From Stutzerimonas stutzeri (GTDB taxonomy: Bacteria; Pseudomonadota; Gammaproteobacteria; Pseudomonadales; Pseudomonadaceae), in NCBI GenBank assembly GCA_002387205.1, contig DGLA01000002.1, positions 259,778-323,777 on the forward strand: a DNA stretch of 64,000 nt. Direction: 5' to 3'. This document shows positions 28,230-34,403 of the stretch, piece after piece. The position numbers were made by a program, and so were the translations under genes. Below the pieces are notes generated by a model. That model saw only the letters and a list, made by a program, of their open reading frames with translations, did no database searches and was not told where the DNA came from. Numbering within the stretch: the first letter of the stretch is position 1; every line of letters begins with the position of its first letter.

Positions 28230-28543
28230 TCACGTTAATAGGCGCTCCTGCGTGAAATCTGGAGGACTCGCTGGGTCCTGGCCTTGGAGATTTGGCGTAG
28301 CGACGGGCTGCGAGGCGGCACTAAGGGCGATGTGCAAATCTGCATATCGTTCACGGGGACAATGGCGGCACATGGGCAACTGAGCGGGCCACAATCGGCG
28401 CTCCTACGTGAAATCTGAGGGGCTCGCTGTGTCCTGGCCTTGGGGATTTTGCGTAGCGGCATGTTGTAGCACGTCACCGCCCAAAACCACTCACTAATAG
28501 AGAGGACACACTTCGTGACCTCAAGTTAGATGAGGAAACAAAC
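28230..28543. repeat. Noncoding gap with a 62-bp direct repeat
   Basis: The 62-bp unit at 28,241-28,302 recurs at 28,397-28,458 with 7 mismatches; both begin GGCGCTCCT and end GCGTAGCG. The reverse strand reads as a false repeated-peptide frame because of this. The start of each unit (CGCTCCT, i.e. AGGAGCG on the other strand) recalls ends of Pseudomonas REP sequences. The gap also holds the promoter-like motif described separately. No gene is convincing here. Confidence 0.7.
28481..28505 (+). promoter_or_regulatory. T7/T3-class promoter-like sequence upstream of HNH gene
   Basis: CCAAAACCACTCACTAATAG followed by AGAGG. The first 20 bp recur exactly at 29,119-29,138. The core ACC(A)CTCACTA and the following TAG-G-rich start resemble the T3 (AACCCTCACTAAAGGGA) and T7 (CGACTCACTATAGGGA) promoters, with one-base insertions. 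It points toward the HNH gene, 44 bp away. No T7-like polymerase gene is in the window. Confidence 0.45.
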
Positions 28544-29059
28544 ATGACCATGCCATTCACACCGATGCCATCCTTGGCGGACCTCCTGGCTGTTTACGCG
28601 ATTGACCCCAACAGCCCCTCCGGGCTTTCCAGAATCAAGGCGTCCCGAGGTCGCTGGGGCAGACTTGGACCAGTCATCAGCGTTGGCACCGATGGTTACT
28701 ACCGCCTGAAGTTCGGCAAGCAGTTCTACCGGACCCACCGCGTTATCTACTATATGCACACCGGCATCGACCCGGCTGAGCTGGTGGTGGACCATATCGA
28801 CGGCAACCCTCAGAACAACCAAGTGGAAAACCTTCGGCTATGCACCATGACGCAGAACGCTCACAACCGAAGGGCGCGACTCGGTAAACCCAGCGGACTC
28901 CCGAAGGGCATCACCAAGACACCAGCCGGGAAGTACCGGGCTTGCATTATGGTCGCTGGGGAGCTGCATGAGGGCCTGCTTGACAATCTCCGGGCCGCTG
29001 TCCACTACCTGAAGGCGCTCCGAGCGAAATATCACGGCGAATACGCCTGTGCTGGATAG
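28544..29059 (+). CDS. HNH homing-type endonuclease
   Basis: 171 residues. The HNH core is HRVIYYMHTGIDPAELVVDHIDGNPQNNQVENLRLCT: the DHIDGN and NxxxNLR pattern of phage group I intron/free-standing HNH endonucleases. A C-terminal AP2-like DNA-binding part follows (KGITKTPAGKYRACIMV...). The ATG has GAGGAAA upstream. The gene is bracketed by CTAATAGAGAGG at 28,494-28,505 and 29,060-29,071, and by the 20-bp promoter-like repeats, as expected for an inserted cassette. Such enzymes usually spread themselves between related phages. Confidence 0.88.
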   Translation: MTMPFTPMPSLADLLAVYAIDPNSPSGLSRIKASRGRWGRLGPVISVGTDGYYRLKFGKQFYRTHRVIYYMHTGIDPAELVVDHIDGNPQNNQVENLRLCTMTQNAHNRRARLGKPSGLPKGITKTPAGKYRACIMVAGELHEGLLDNLRAAVHYLKALRAKYHGEYACAG

Positions 29060-29118
29060 CTAATAGAGAGGTCAACCTTTTTGGCGACCTCCTCTGGAGC
29101 CTTAGTGCCACGGGGGTT

Positions 29119-29145
29119 CCAAAACCACTCACTAATAGGGCAGAC
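29119..29145 (+). promoter_or_regulatory. T7/T3-class promoter-like sequence, second copy
   Basis: Identical to 28,481-28,500 for 20 bp, then GGCAGA. With TAGGGCAGA after CACTCACTAA it is closer to the T7 initiation region TATAGGGAGA than the first copy. It points toward the small gene at 29,821 and the capsid-like gene. Confidence 0.45.
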
Positions 29146-29727
29146 GATGATCCGAGAGAAAATAACCTCAAGATCCGCTCAGTCCTTCCGCCAGTCCGCT
29201 GGCACCCATTCGACTTCCCTGCGGTTGCTCTTAAAGCAGCTCACCAGGGTGACCCTTTTGTTTCCACTGGAATGACCCGCCGCTGACTACAGCACAGGGA
29301 CCCAGCCGTGGACCCGGTAGTCGAGCCGGGGTGAGCTATGAATTAAGCCGAGTGTTCCTCGGTCGTCTCAGGGAGGTGGTGGCCCCTGATTCGTTCATAG
29401 ACACAAGGGTGGCTGTTACTTAAAGATTCTAAGAGATGATCTTGTTATTACTCTTTCAATAATCTTTTAACTTTAGGTTTTCTCTCAGGTTTCTAAGGAC
29501 CTTTGGTTGTCTTCAAGTTAGGGACAGGTCTTGTCAGACCATGATCCCGATAACCTCAAGGGCAAACCTCAGTACCTCTCTCCGTTCCTGAAAGATCGGC
29601 TCAAAGCTGAGCAGATGTCTACCTGTGCATTTCCTGCATAGGTCCTAAAGTCTACCCACCGCATCACTTCGACCACTCCAGGCCCGACCGCCTGACTGCT
29701 GGTCTCACTTAATCACGCCTTTTCGGC

Positions 29728-29799
29728 AAGCCTTCAGAACCACGCTCGGTCCCTTCGTTGGGGTCGTGATGCCGGGTCGTGGAGGTCGGCTGAAGGCTT
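29728..29799 (+). promoter_or_regulatory. Long-stem hairpin H1 upstream of the 95-aa gene
   Basis: AAGCCTTCAG pairs with CTGAAGGCTT (10 bp), and CCACG with CGTGG continues the stem inside. It ends 21 bp before the ATG at 29,821. Shape and place recall the RNase III sites between genes of T7. Confidence 0.5.
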
Positions 29800-29820
29800 A
29801 CCAAAGAGGAAACAACGAAC

Positions 29821-30108
29821 ATGCGCTATCGACTGATCCCTGCCCCAGGGTGCCCTCAGGCCCTCTGTGACCAACTCAACGACGCCCTGGCAACCCCAAG
29901 CGCCCGCCGTGTCTACCATGCGGCCAGGAGCGCCTACAGGCTCCACACAGACCACACCCTGGCGTCCTTTCAGGCCCACCTCCAGGAAACGCTCAGGCTC
30001 CCCATGGGAGAACTGGACGGCATCCTTGAGCGAGCCGCTATGACGTTCCAGGAGGCCATGCTGCTGCCTGTCCGCTTCGACCTGAGGGCACGACCAGCAG
30101 CCGCTTAA
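29821..30108 (+). CDS. Hypothetical element protein, 95 aa
   Basis: Not recognised. It begins MRYRLIPAPGCPQALCDQL, has an AGAGGA ribosome site 11 bp upstream, and is mostly helical with balanced charge and an Arg-rich end. No membrane segment or signal. Composition and a good ribosome site favour a real gene. It lies between two long hairpins. Confidence 0.6.
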   Translation: MRYRLIPAPGCPQALCDQLNDALATPSARRVYHAARSAYRLHTDHTLASFQAHLQETLRLPMGELDGILERAAMTFQEAMLLPVRFDLRARPAAA

Positions 30109-30483
30109 CGCCACACCTTGAGCGCCTGTAGGGCCTCCAGGGAGTCGCTGGGTTTCGTCTTTAAGGTTTCATCATCCGTTATCGACAACCGCCAGCCATT
30201 GGCACCCGCTCCAGCGACTCACCTGGGAGCCTTACAAGCTCACCTGCGCCACCAGTAGCGAGCTAACGCTACGCCCTTCAGTTCCGCACGCCAGCTCGCT
30301 GGCCACCTGAAGTCCCCCAAACGCCCATCCCACGCCAGACCGCTCTGGCCAAACGGGCGACACACTGAAATCAAGAATCCATAGAGCAAACCCCCAGGGT
30401 CGGCGTGTTTACGTCTCCTTGCGTCTTGTCGCGCCTGCCGTGCGGACTGGGGGTTTGCTCTATGGGATAGGAGACCTACCCAA
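30109..30483. ncRNA. Hairpin-dense noncoding region (possible structured RNA)
   Basis: In 375 bp there are: H2, CCAGG-GAGTCGCTGG (30,137-30,151) with CCAGCGACTC-A-CCTGG (30,211-30,226), 15 bp with one bulge; GTAGCG/CGCTAC (about 30,256); CTTCAG/CTGAAG enclosing GCCAGC-TC-GCTGGC (30,290-30,303); GCCAGA/TCTGGC (30,334-30,349); and H3. No frame on either strand looks coding. It may be a 5' leader with processing sites or a separate RNA; no family is recognised. Confidence 0.45.
30379..30465 (+). promoter_or_regulatory. Long-stem hairpin H3 (19-bp perfect inverted repeat)
   Basis: CCATAGAGCAAACCCCCAG (30,379-30,397) is exactly complementary to CTGGGGGTTTGCTCTATGG (30,447-30,465), with a 49-nt loop. 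It ends 18 bp before the start of the next gene and just before its GGATAGGAG ribosome site. A perfect 19-bp stem is not expected by chance. Possible roles: RNase III processing site, transcription block, or recognition site for replication or packaging. Confidence 0.7.
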
Positions 30484-30918
30484 ATGAAAATTACCGTTAG
30501 CAACGTAACTCCCGAGACCGTAAGCATCCACGGCCAAACCCTGGCCCGCGAGTATGCCGAGCTGGTCCTCCTGCCTCTGTTGGTCGCGGCTGAAGGCCAG
30601 AACCATCCGGCAATCGTAAAGGTAGCCGAGGCGTTCGCTACCGCTGGGCTGAGCCTTGAGGGCTCCCCTGAGGCGTCCCGAGTCTACCGGCTCCACCAGA
30701 ACCAGCAGCGGGCCGAGCGGGAGCGCCTACAGGCTGAAGCTAAAGCTCACGCCGAGCGTTGCCGCGTCAAGACCGCCGAAGAGATCGCCCAAGAGGTCGC
30801 AGAGCGTGAGCGTAAGGCCCGCGAGGTCCGCGAGCATGGAGCGCGACTCCGAGCAGCCAATGGCCCAAGCAGCAGCCGCCCAGGCGTCATTAGCGGCAAC
30901 TGGCTCGACAACCGATAA
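30484..30918 (+). CDS. Charged helical element protein, 144 aa (scaffold-like?)
   Basis: Not recognised by motif. N-terminal third is compact (MKITVSNVTPETVSIHGQ...), the middle (about 75-120) is a long charged helix rich in Glu, Arg, Lys, Ala (ERERLQAEAKAHAERCRVK, EIAQEVAERERKAREVRE), and the tail is Ser/Gly/Asn-rich. It ends 29 bp before the capsid-like gene. Small charged coiled proteins just before a capsid gene are often scaffolds, but that is only position-based here. Confidence 0.6.
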   Translation: MKITVSNVTPETVSIHGQTLAREYAELVLLPLLVAAEGQNHPAIVKVAEAFATAGLSLEGSPEASRVYRLHQNQQRAERERLQAEAKAHAERCRVKTAEEIAQEVAERERKAREVREHGARLRAANGPSSSRPGVISGNWLDNR

Positions 30919-30947
30919 ACCACGACACTTACTCAGGAGTTACCGAT

Positions 30948-31967
30948 ATGAAACCTTTCCAGTACCAGAAACCAAACAGCCATTACACCCAGAGCATCAC
31001 TACCGCCCACGGCTCGACCGCTACCCAGGTCAGCTTCCACTCCTCGGACATCCGAGCGGAACACATGGCCGCCACGGACCCGCTGGTTTATGCCCAGGTC
31101 ATGTATGAGGCCATCGGCGATCACCTCAACGGCCAGGAGTGGCGTGAGAACATGGACGCAGCCTTTCCCTCTGAGGTTCGCCCATACGGCTCTCAGCCGA
31201 CCGCCCCCCAGGTCGCCCTAATGGCTGACCGCTCCGTCACCTTCAATCCGCAGCAGACCTACGACGGTCGCACCGTGGATAAAGGGGAGATCAAGGCGGG
31301 CTCCTTGGTCTCGATGGAGGCCCCAGAGGTCGGCGTGATGGTATCGGCCCGTGTCGCCATCTTCGACCACACCGTACAGTTCGGCTTCACTGAGCGCAGC
31401 ATGGCGCAGACCGGGGAGAAACTGCTGGATGACCTTGAGCTGACCCTGGCCGGTAAGATTGCCCAGAGCCTTGAGGGTCAACCTTCGGTCGCCAAGGCAT
31501 ATGTGGGAGCCCTCAGCGGTAGCCCTGCTGCCCAGGCTGAGGACCTGCTGGACCTCCTGGCGATGAACCTCGACACCTTCTGGGGCCGTGATGTCTCCGA
31601 GTTCGGCGTTCTGATCCCTGTGGCCCTCCGTCCGTTGCTTAACCGTGCCGCTCAACGGGCTGGCCTTGAGGACATCGATGAGTTGGTGGGGACCCGTGTT
31701 CAGGTCTACAGCGGTCCAGACCGTGGCCTCTTTCTGGTGCCCAAGGCTTTCGCCCTGCTGTCCTTCCGTGAAGACAAACACGGCGACGTATGGCGGGTCG
31801 AACTGAGCCGTAACGCTTCGACCCAGAGCTGGGACCTTGAGGTCTCCGCTGTGCTGGATGTGATGGCAACCGCTATGGTCGAAGTGAAGCTGGGTGGTTC
31901 CGAGTGGGAGACGATCCCCCTGGCCCTGCCCATGGTCAAGCAACTGGTCCTCTCAGCGCAGCCGTAA
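30948..31967 (+). CDS. Putative phage structural (capsid-like) protein
   Basis: 339 residues, CAGGAG ribosome site. The layout suggests a major capsid protein: flexible N-terminus, a central helix LLDDLELTLAGKIAQSLEG, then FGVLIPVALRPLLNRAAQ, ELVGTRVQVYSGPDRGLFLVPKAF, and near the C-terminus VELSRNASTQSWDLEVSAV. Short beta-rich segments naming a varying 'GTRV-V-GPD-GLF-VPK' block and a 'SRNASTQS' block are typical of capsid proteins, but I cannot place it in a named family. It is followed by hairpins and a T-phi-like terminator, as gene 10 is in T7. No other virion gene is present. Confidence 0.45.
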   Translation: MKPFQYQKPNSHYTQSITTAHGSTATQVSFHSSDIRAEHMAATDPLVYAQVMYEAIGDHLNGQEWRENMDAAFPSEVRPYGSQPTAPQVALMADRSVTFNPQQTYDGRTVDKGEIKAGSLVSMEAPEVGVMVSARVAIFDHTVQFGFTERSMAQTGEKLLDDLELTLAGKIAQSLEGQPSVAKAYVGALSGSPAAQAEDLLDLLAMNLDTFWGRDVSEFGVLIPVALRPLLNRAAQRAGLEDIDELVGTRVQVYSGPDRGLFLVPKAFALLSFREDKHGDVWRVELSRNASTQSWDLEVSAVLDVMATAMVEVKLGGSEWETIPLALPMVKQLVLSAQP

Positions 31968-31992
31968 GGGCCTGGGAGAGGCACCAAAGGAC

Positions 31993-32021
31993 GGGAGGTG
32001 GTTGTGATAACCATCCCCCTT
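31993..32021 (+). other. Hairpin after the capsid-like gene
   Basis: GGGAGGTGGTT and AACCATCCCCC pair with one mismatch and one wobble. There is no T-run, so it may protect the 3' end of the transcript rather than end it. Confidence 0.4.
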
Positions 32022-32124
32022 CCACTCCAAAGGAATGAGCCCTGGGTAAACCTGGGGCCGTCCTACGAATGACTTCAACGTGCCGACAACTGGCTGACAC
32101 TGGGTCTCTTTGGGATTCGGCTTA

Positions 32125-32163
32125 AAGCTCCTCGACCTGAATGGGTCTTGGGGCTTCTTTTTG
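32125..32163 (+). terminator. Terminator resembling T7 T-phi
   Basis: AAGCTCC...GACC pairs with GGTC...GGGGCTT (7 + 4 bp with a small internal loop and one G-U), followed by CTTTTTG. The 3' half GGGTCTTGGGGCTTCTTTTT is close to the T7 T-phi 3' half GGGTCTTGAGGGGTTTTTTG. It lies 158 bp after the capsid-like gene. Confidence 0.7.
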
Positions 32164-32194
32164 CAATACCTGACTGAATCAGTAGGAGACTCAC

Positions 32195-32389
32195 ATGGGC
32201 AAGCTACAGGCTGCTTATTGGCTGCTGGTGGTTGCGCCTTGGGTCGTCTCGCTGGTCGGGGCGATGGCCTTGAGAATCTGGGGGAAAAATCTGAGACCCC
32301 ATCTCAATATAGAAGACCATCCAAATTCCCCCGTGCCGCCCTCGGACTCGCTGGGGATGCAAGGGCAAGCAGAGGGCACTCGATGTTAG
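32195..32389 (+). CDS. Small membrane protein, 64 aa
   Basis: Strong AGGAG ribosome site 8 bp before the ATG. One membrane helix at residues about 8-28 (WLLVVAPWVVSLVGAMALRIW), then a short hydrophilic tail. Size and topology fit a class III holin-like or spanin-like phage protein, or a superinfection-exclusion peptide; nothing decides between them. It is the last element gene before the right junction. Confidence 0.6.
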   Translation: MGKLQAAYWLLVVAPWVVSLVGAMALRIWGKNLRPHLNIEDHPNSPVPPSDSLGMQGQAEGTRC

Positions 32390-32444
32390 AAAGGTGTTCG
32401 AGAGTTGTTAGAAAAGCTGCTACGCTCAGCCTTCCAAACGTGCC

Positions 32445-34049
32445 TCAAAGGGGTGGCGTAAGGATCGTATCGACTGCTTCTGGTAGTTGATTGGGGTAGT
32501 CCAGATTGTAGTGGAGGCCCCGTGATTCCTGACGTTGCATCGCTGAGCGGATCATCAGGTCTGCCACCAGCGCCAGGTTCCTCAGCTCAATCAGGTCTCT
32601 TGTGACTCGATAGTTGCTATAGAACTCGTCTATTTCGCGAAGTAGCAGGCGAATCCGGTGTTGCGCCCGCATTAGCCGCTTGTTGGTTCGCACCACGCCT
32701 ACGTAGTCCCACATGAAGCGGCGAAGCTCATCCCAGTTGTGCGCAATGATCACGTCTTCGTCGGAATCGGTGACCTGGCTGGTATCCCAGGCTGGGAGGT
32801 CGGGCAGGGCTGCCGTCTCCGGTAGCTTGTCAACGATGTCCTGAGCCGCGGATTGAGCGTAGACAAAGCATTCCAGGAGGGAATTGCTGGCCATGCGGTT
32901 GGCACCGTGCAGACCGGTGAAGCTGGTTTCACCGATGGCATAAAGACCGGGGATGTCAGTCTGTCCCGCCTGGTCCACGACTACACCACCGCAGGTGTAG
33001 TGGGCGGCCGGTACTACCGGGATCGGTTCTCGTGTCATATCGATACCGAACTCCAGGCATCGCTGGTAGACCGTCGGGAAGTGACCTTTTATGAAGTCCG
33101 CAGGCTTGTGGCTGATGTCCAGATACACGCAGTCGACCCCGAGCCGCTTCATTTCATGGTCGATCGCGCGCGCGACGATGTCGCGAGGTGCCAGCTCTGC
33201 GCGCTCGTCGAATCGAGGCATGAACCGTTCGCCGTTGGGAAGCCTCAGCAGAGCGCCTTCGCCACGCAGCGCCTCCGTGATCAGGAAGCTTTTGGCGTTG
33301 GGGTGATACAGGCAGGTCGGATGGAACTGGTTGAACTCTAGGTTGCCGACTCGGCAGCCGGCCCGCCAGGCAATAGCGATGCCGTCACCGCAAGCCCCGT
33401 CCGGGTTGCTGGTGTAGAGGTAGACCTTAGCGGCGCCACCAGTCGCCAGCACGACGAATTTCGCCTGAAAAGTGTCCACTTCGCCAGTTGCCCGGTCCAG
33501 CACGTAGGCTCCGAGGCAGCGTTTGCCCGGCAGGCCCAGCTTGTGTTCGGTAATCAGATCGACGGCGACGCGCTGCTGCAGCAGGTCGATATTGCTTTTG
33601 TCTCGGGTGCGCGCCAGTAGGGTATTGAATATCGCGGCTCCGGTGGCGTCGGCCGCATGTATGATACGGCGGTGGCTGTGCCCGCCTTCACGTGTGAGAT
33701 GGTATTCGAAGCTTCCGTGTTCTCGATCAGCTTCGTCACGTGTGAAGGGTACGCCCTGATCGATAAGCCATTGGATAGCATCGCGGCTTCGCTCGACTGT
33801 AAAGCGTACGGCCTCTTCCTTGCACAGCCCGCCTCCAGCAGCAAGCGTGTCGGCTACATGCGACTCTACGGTATCTGTAGTGTCCAGAACTGCTGCAACA
33901 CCGCCTTGGGCCCAATACGTCGATCCGCTCGCCAGGTCACCTTTGCTCAGCACGGCGACGCGGAGCTCCGCCGGTAGGTTGAGCGCCAGCGTCAAGCCGG
34001 CGGCGCCGCTACCTATGACTAATACGTCGTATTGATGATGTTGGCTCAT
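32445..34049 (-). CDS. nadB: L-aspartate oxidase (3' end replaced by the element)
   Basis: First enzyme of NAD synthesis: oxidises L-aspartate to iminoaspartate with FAD. The 534-residue product has the FAD-binding VIGSGAAGLTLALN at the N-terminus, substrate residues around HSHRRIIHAADATG, EFNQFHPTCLY and AAHYTCGGVVVD, and a complete C-terminal helical domain. The last about 60 codons come from the mobile element, yet the protein keeps all conserved residues; it ends TILTPPL rather than the native TILVPPTYDD. It is divergent from algU, as in P. aeruginosa. Confidence 0.95.
   Translation of the reverse strand: MSQHHQYDVLVIGSGAAGLTLALNLPAELRVAVLSKGDLASGSTYWAQGGVAAVLDTTDTVESHVADTLAAGGGLCKEEAVRFTVERSRDAIQWLIDQGVPFTRDEADREHGSFEYHLTREGGHSHRRIIHAADATGAAIFNTLLARTRDKSNIDLLQQRVAVDLITEHKLGLPGKRCLGAYVLDRATGEVDTFQAKFVVLATGGAAKVYLYTSNPDGACGDGIAIAWRAGCRVGNLEFNQFHPTCLYHPNAKSFLITEALRGEGALLRLPNGERFMPRFDERAELAPRDIVARAIDHEMKRLGVDCVYLDISHKPADFIKGHFPTVYQRCLEFGIDMTREPIPVVPAAHYTCGGVVVDQAGQTDIPGLYAIGETSFTGLHGANRMASNSLLECFVYAQSAAQDIVDKLPETAALPDLPAWDTSQVTDSDEDVIIAHNWDELRRFMWDYVGVVRTNKRLMRAQHRIRLLLREIDEFYSNYRVTRDLIELRNLALVADLMIRSAMQRQESRGLHYNLDYPNQLPEAVDTILTPPL
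32563..32625. other. attR: right attachment site of the nadB element
   Basis: Right-hand copy of the 63-bp block (37 bp identical, 11 different, 15 identical) described at attL. It lies inside the reconstituted nadB, so bases 32,445 to about 32,600 of that gene came with the element. Confidence 0.85.
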
Positions 34050-34137
34050 TTCGGATCTCGCGTTGGAGGCGGCGCTAGTATATCGGGGGCGCAGCCCGGC
34101 AAAATAGCGTCCTCTTTGTTATATGGCTGATGCCTTG

Positions 34138-34164
34138 GAACTTTTCTTGCAGGTCTCTCTCTAT
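34138..34164 (+). promoter_or_regulatory. AlgU (sigma-22) promoter, distal
   Basis: GAACTT, a 16-bp spacer and TCTAT match the AlgU/RpoE consensus GAACTT-N16/17-TCTGA. It lies 240 bp upstream of algU in the nadB-algU gap and reads toward algU. Confidence 0.75.
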
Positions 34165-34317
34165 AGACAGTTGTGGATGCAGGCCGGCTGGCCATCAAGG
34201 CGTGGGCGGCCCGGATCTTCGGTGGTTGCCAGGAAAGCGCTGGCGGAAAAGATGGTTTTGCCGCGCTGCCTGCCAATACCAATCGGTGTGTTGCGGGAAA
34301 GCTTGCTAGGAGGGAGA

Positions 34318-34344
34318 GAACTTTTGTGTAAAGCCCGGGTCTAT
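34318..34344 (+). promoter_or_regulatory. AlgU (sigma-22) promoter, proximal
   Basis: A second GAACTT with a 16-bp spacer and TCTAT, 60 bp upstream of the algU start. Two AlgU-dependent promoters agree with the known autoregulated algU promoter region of P. aeruginosa. Confidence 0.8.
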
Positions 34345-34403
34345 TCTGGCAGGTCAGCTCGTAGGCGAGAGCGACACGCCTTCCAGGTCATGGAGGAGTG
34401 TTT

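Larger units (their letters stand above)
29060..29820. other. 761-bp noncoding region: promoter-like repeat, AT-rich tract, long hairpin
   Basis: Contents in order: the second CTAATAGAGAGG with a GAGGTC/GACCTC hairpin; the second promoter-like motif (29,119-29,138); a GCCAG hairpin (29,190); an AT-rich tract about 29,415-29,510 in otherwise GC-rich DNA; the motif ATGATCC(C/G)-ATAACCTCAAG twice in loose form (about 29,147 and 29,540); and a long hairpin before the next gene. Short frames here overlap these signals and look accidental. Confidence 0.6.
25886..32625. mobile_element. 6.7-kb integrative element in nadB (phage-satellite-like)
   Basis: Boundaries are set by the duplicated nadB tail and the repeated attachment block. 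All convincing element genes are on the + strand, opposite to nadB: tyrosine integrase, Bro-N antirepressor-like (frameshifted), HNH endonuclease, two small unknown proteins, a capsid-like protein and a small membrane protein. Noncoding DNA makes up over a third and holds T7/T3-like promoters, long hairpins, short palindrome families and a T-phi-like terminator. I see no terminase, portal, tail, lysis or polymerase gene, so it cannot be a self-sufficient tailed phage. A satellite of a T7-like phage, or a decayed remnant, are the best readings. Confidence 0.8.

Noticed and set aside
28241..28458. CRISPR array
   Set aside because: Only two imperfect 62-bp copies, wrong size and no spacer pattern or cas genes.
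28235..28477. Minus-strand 80-codon frame with a repeated peptide
   Set aside because: The repetition comes from the DNA direct repeat; no ribosome site and no family features.
29081..29275. Plus-strand 64-codon frame after the HNH gene
   Set aside because: It contains the promoter-like repeat and has no ribosome site for its first start; composition is not coding-like.
29300..29335. tRNA gene
   Set aside because: A GGTAGTCGAGC-like stretch is present, but no acceptor stem, anticodon arm or T-loop can be folded around it.
30211..30228. Third T7-like promoter (GCGACTCACCTGGGAG)
   Set aside because: It resembles CGACTCACTATAGGGAG only partly and is fully explained as the right arm of hairpin H2.
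30240..30527. Minus-strand 95-codon frame in the element
   Set aside because: It runs through the H3 hairpin and against all element genes; no ribosome site.
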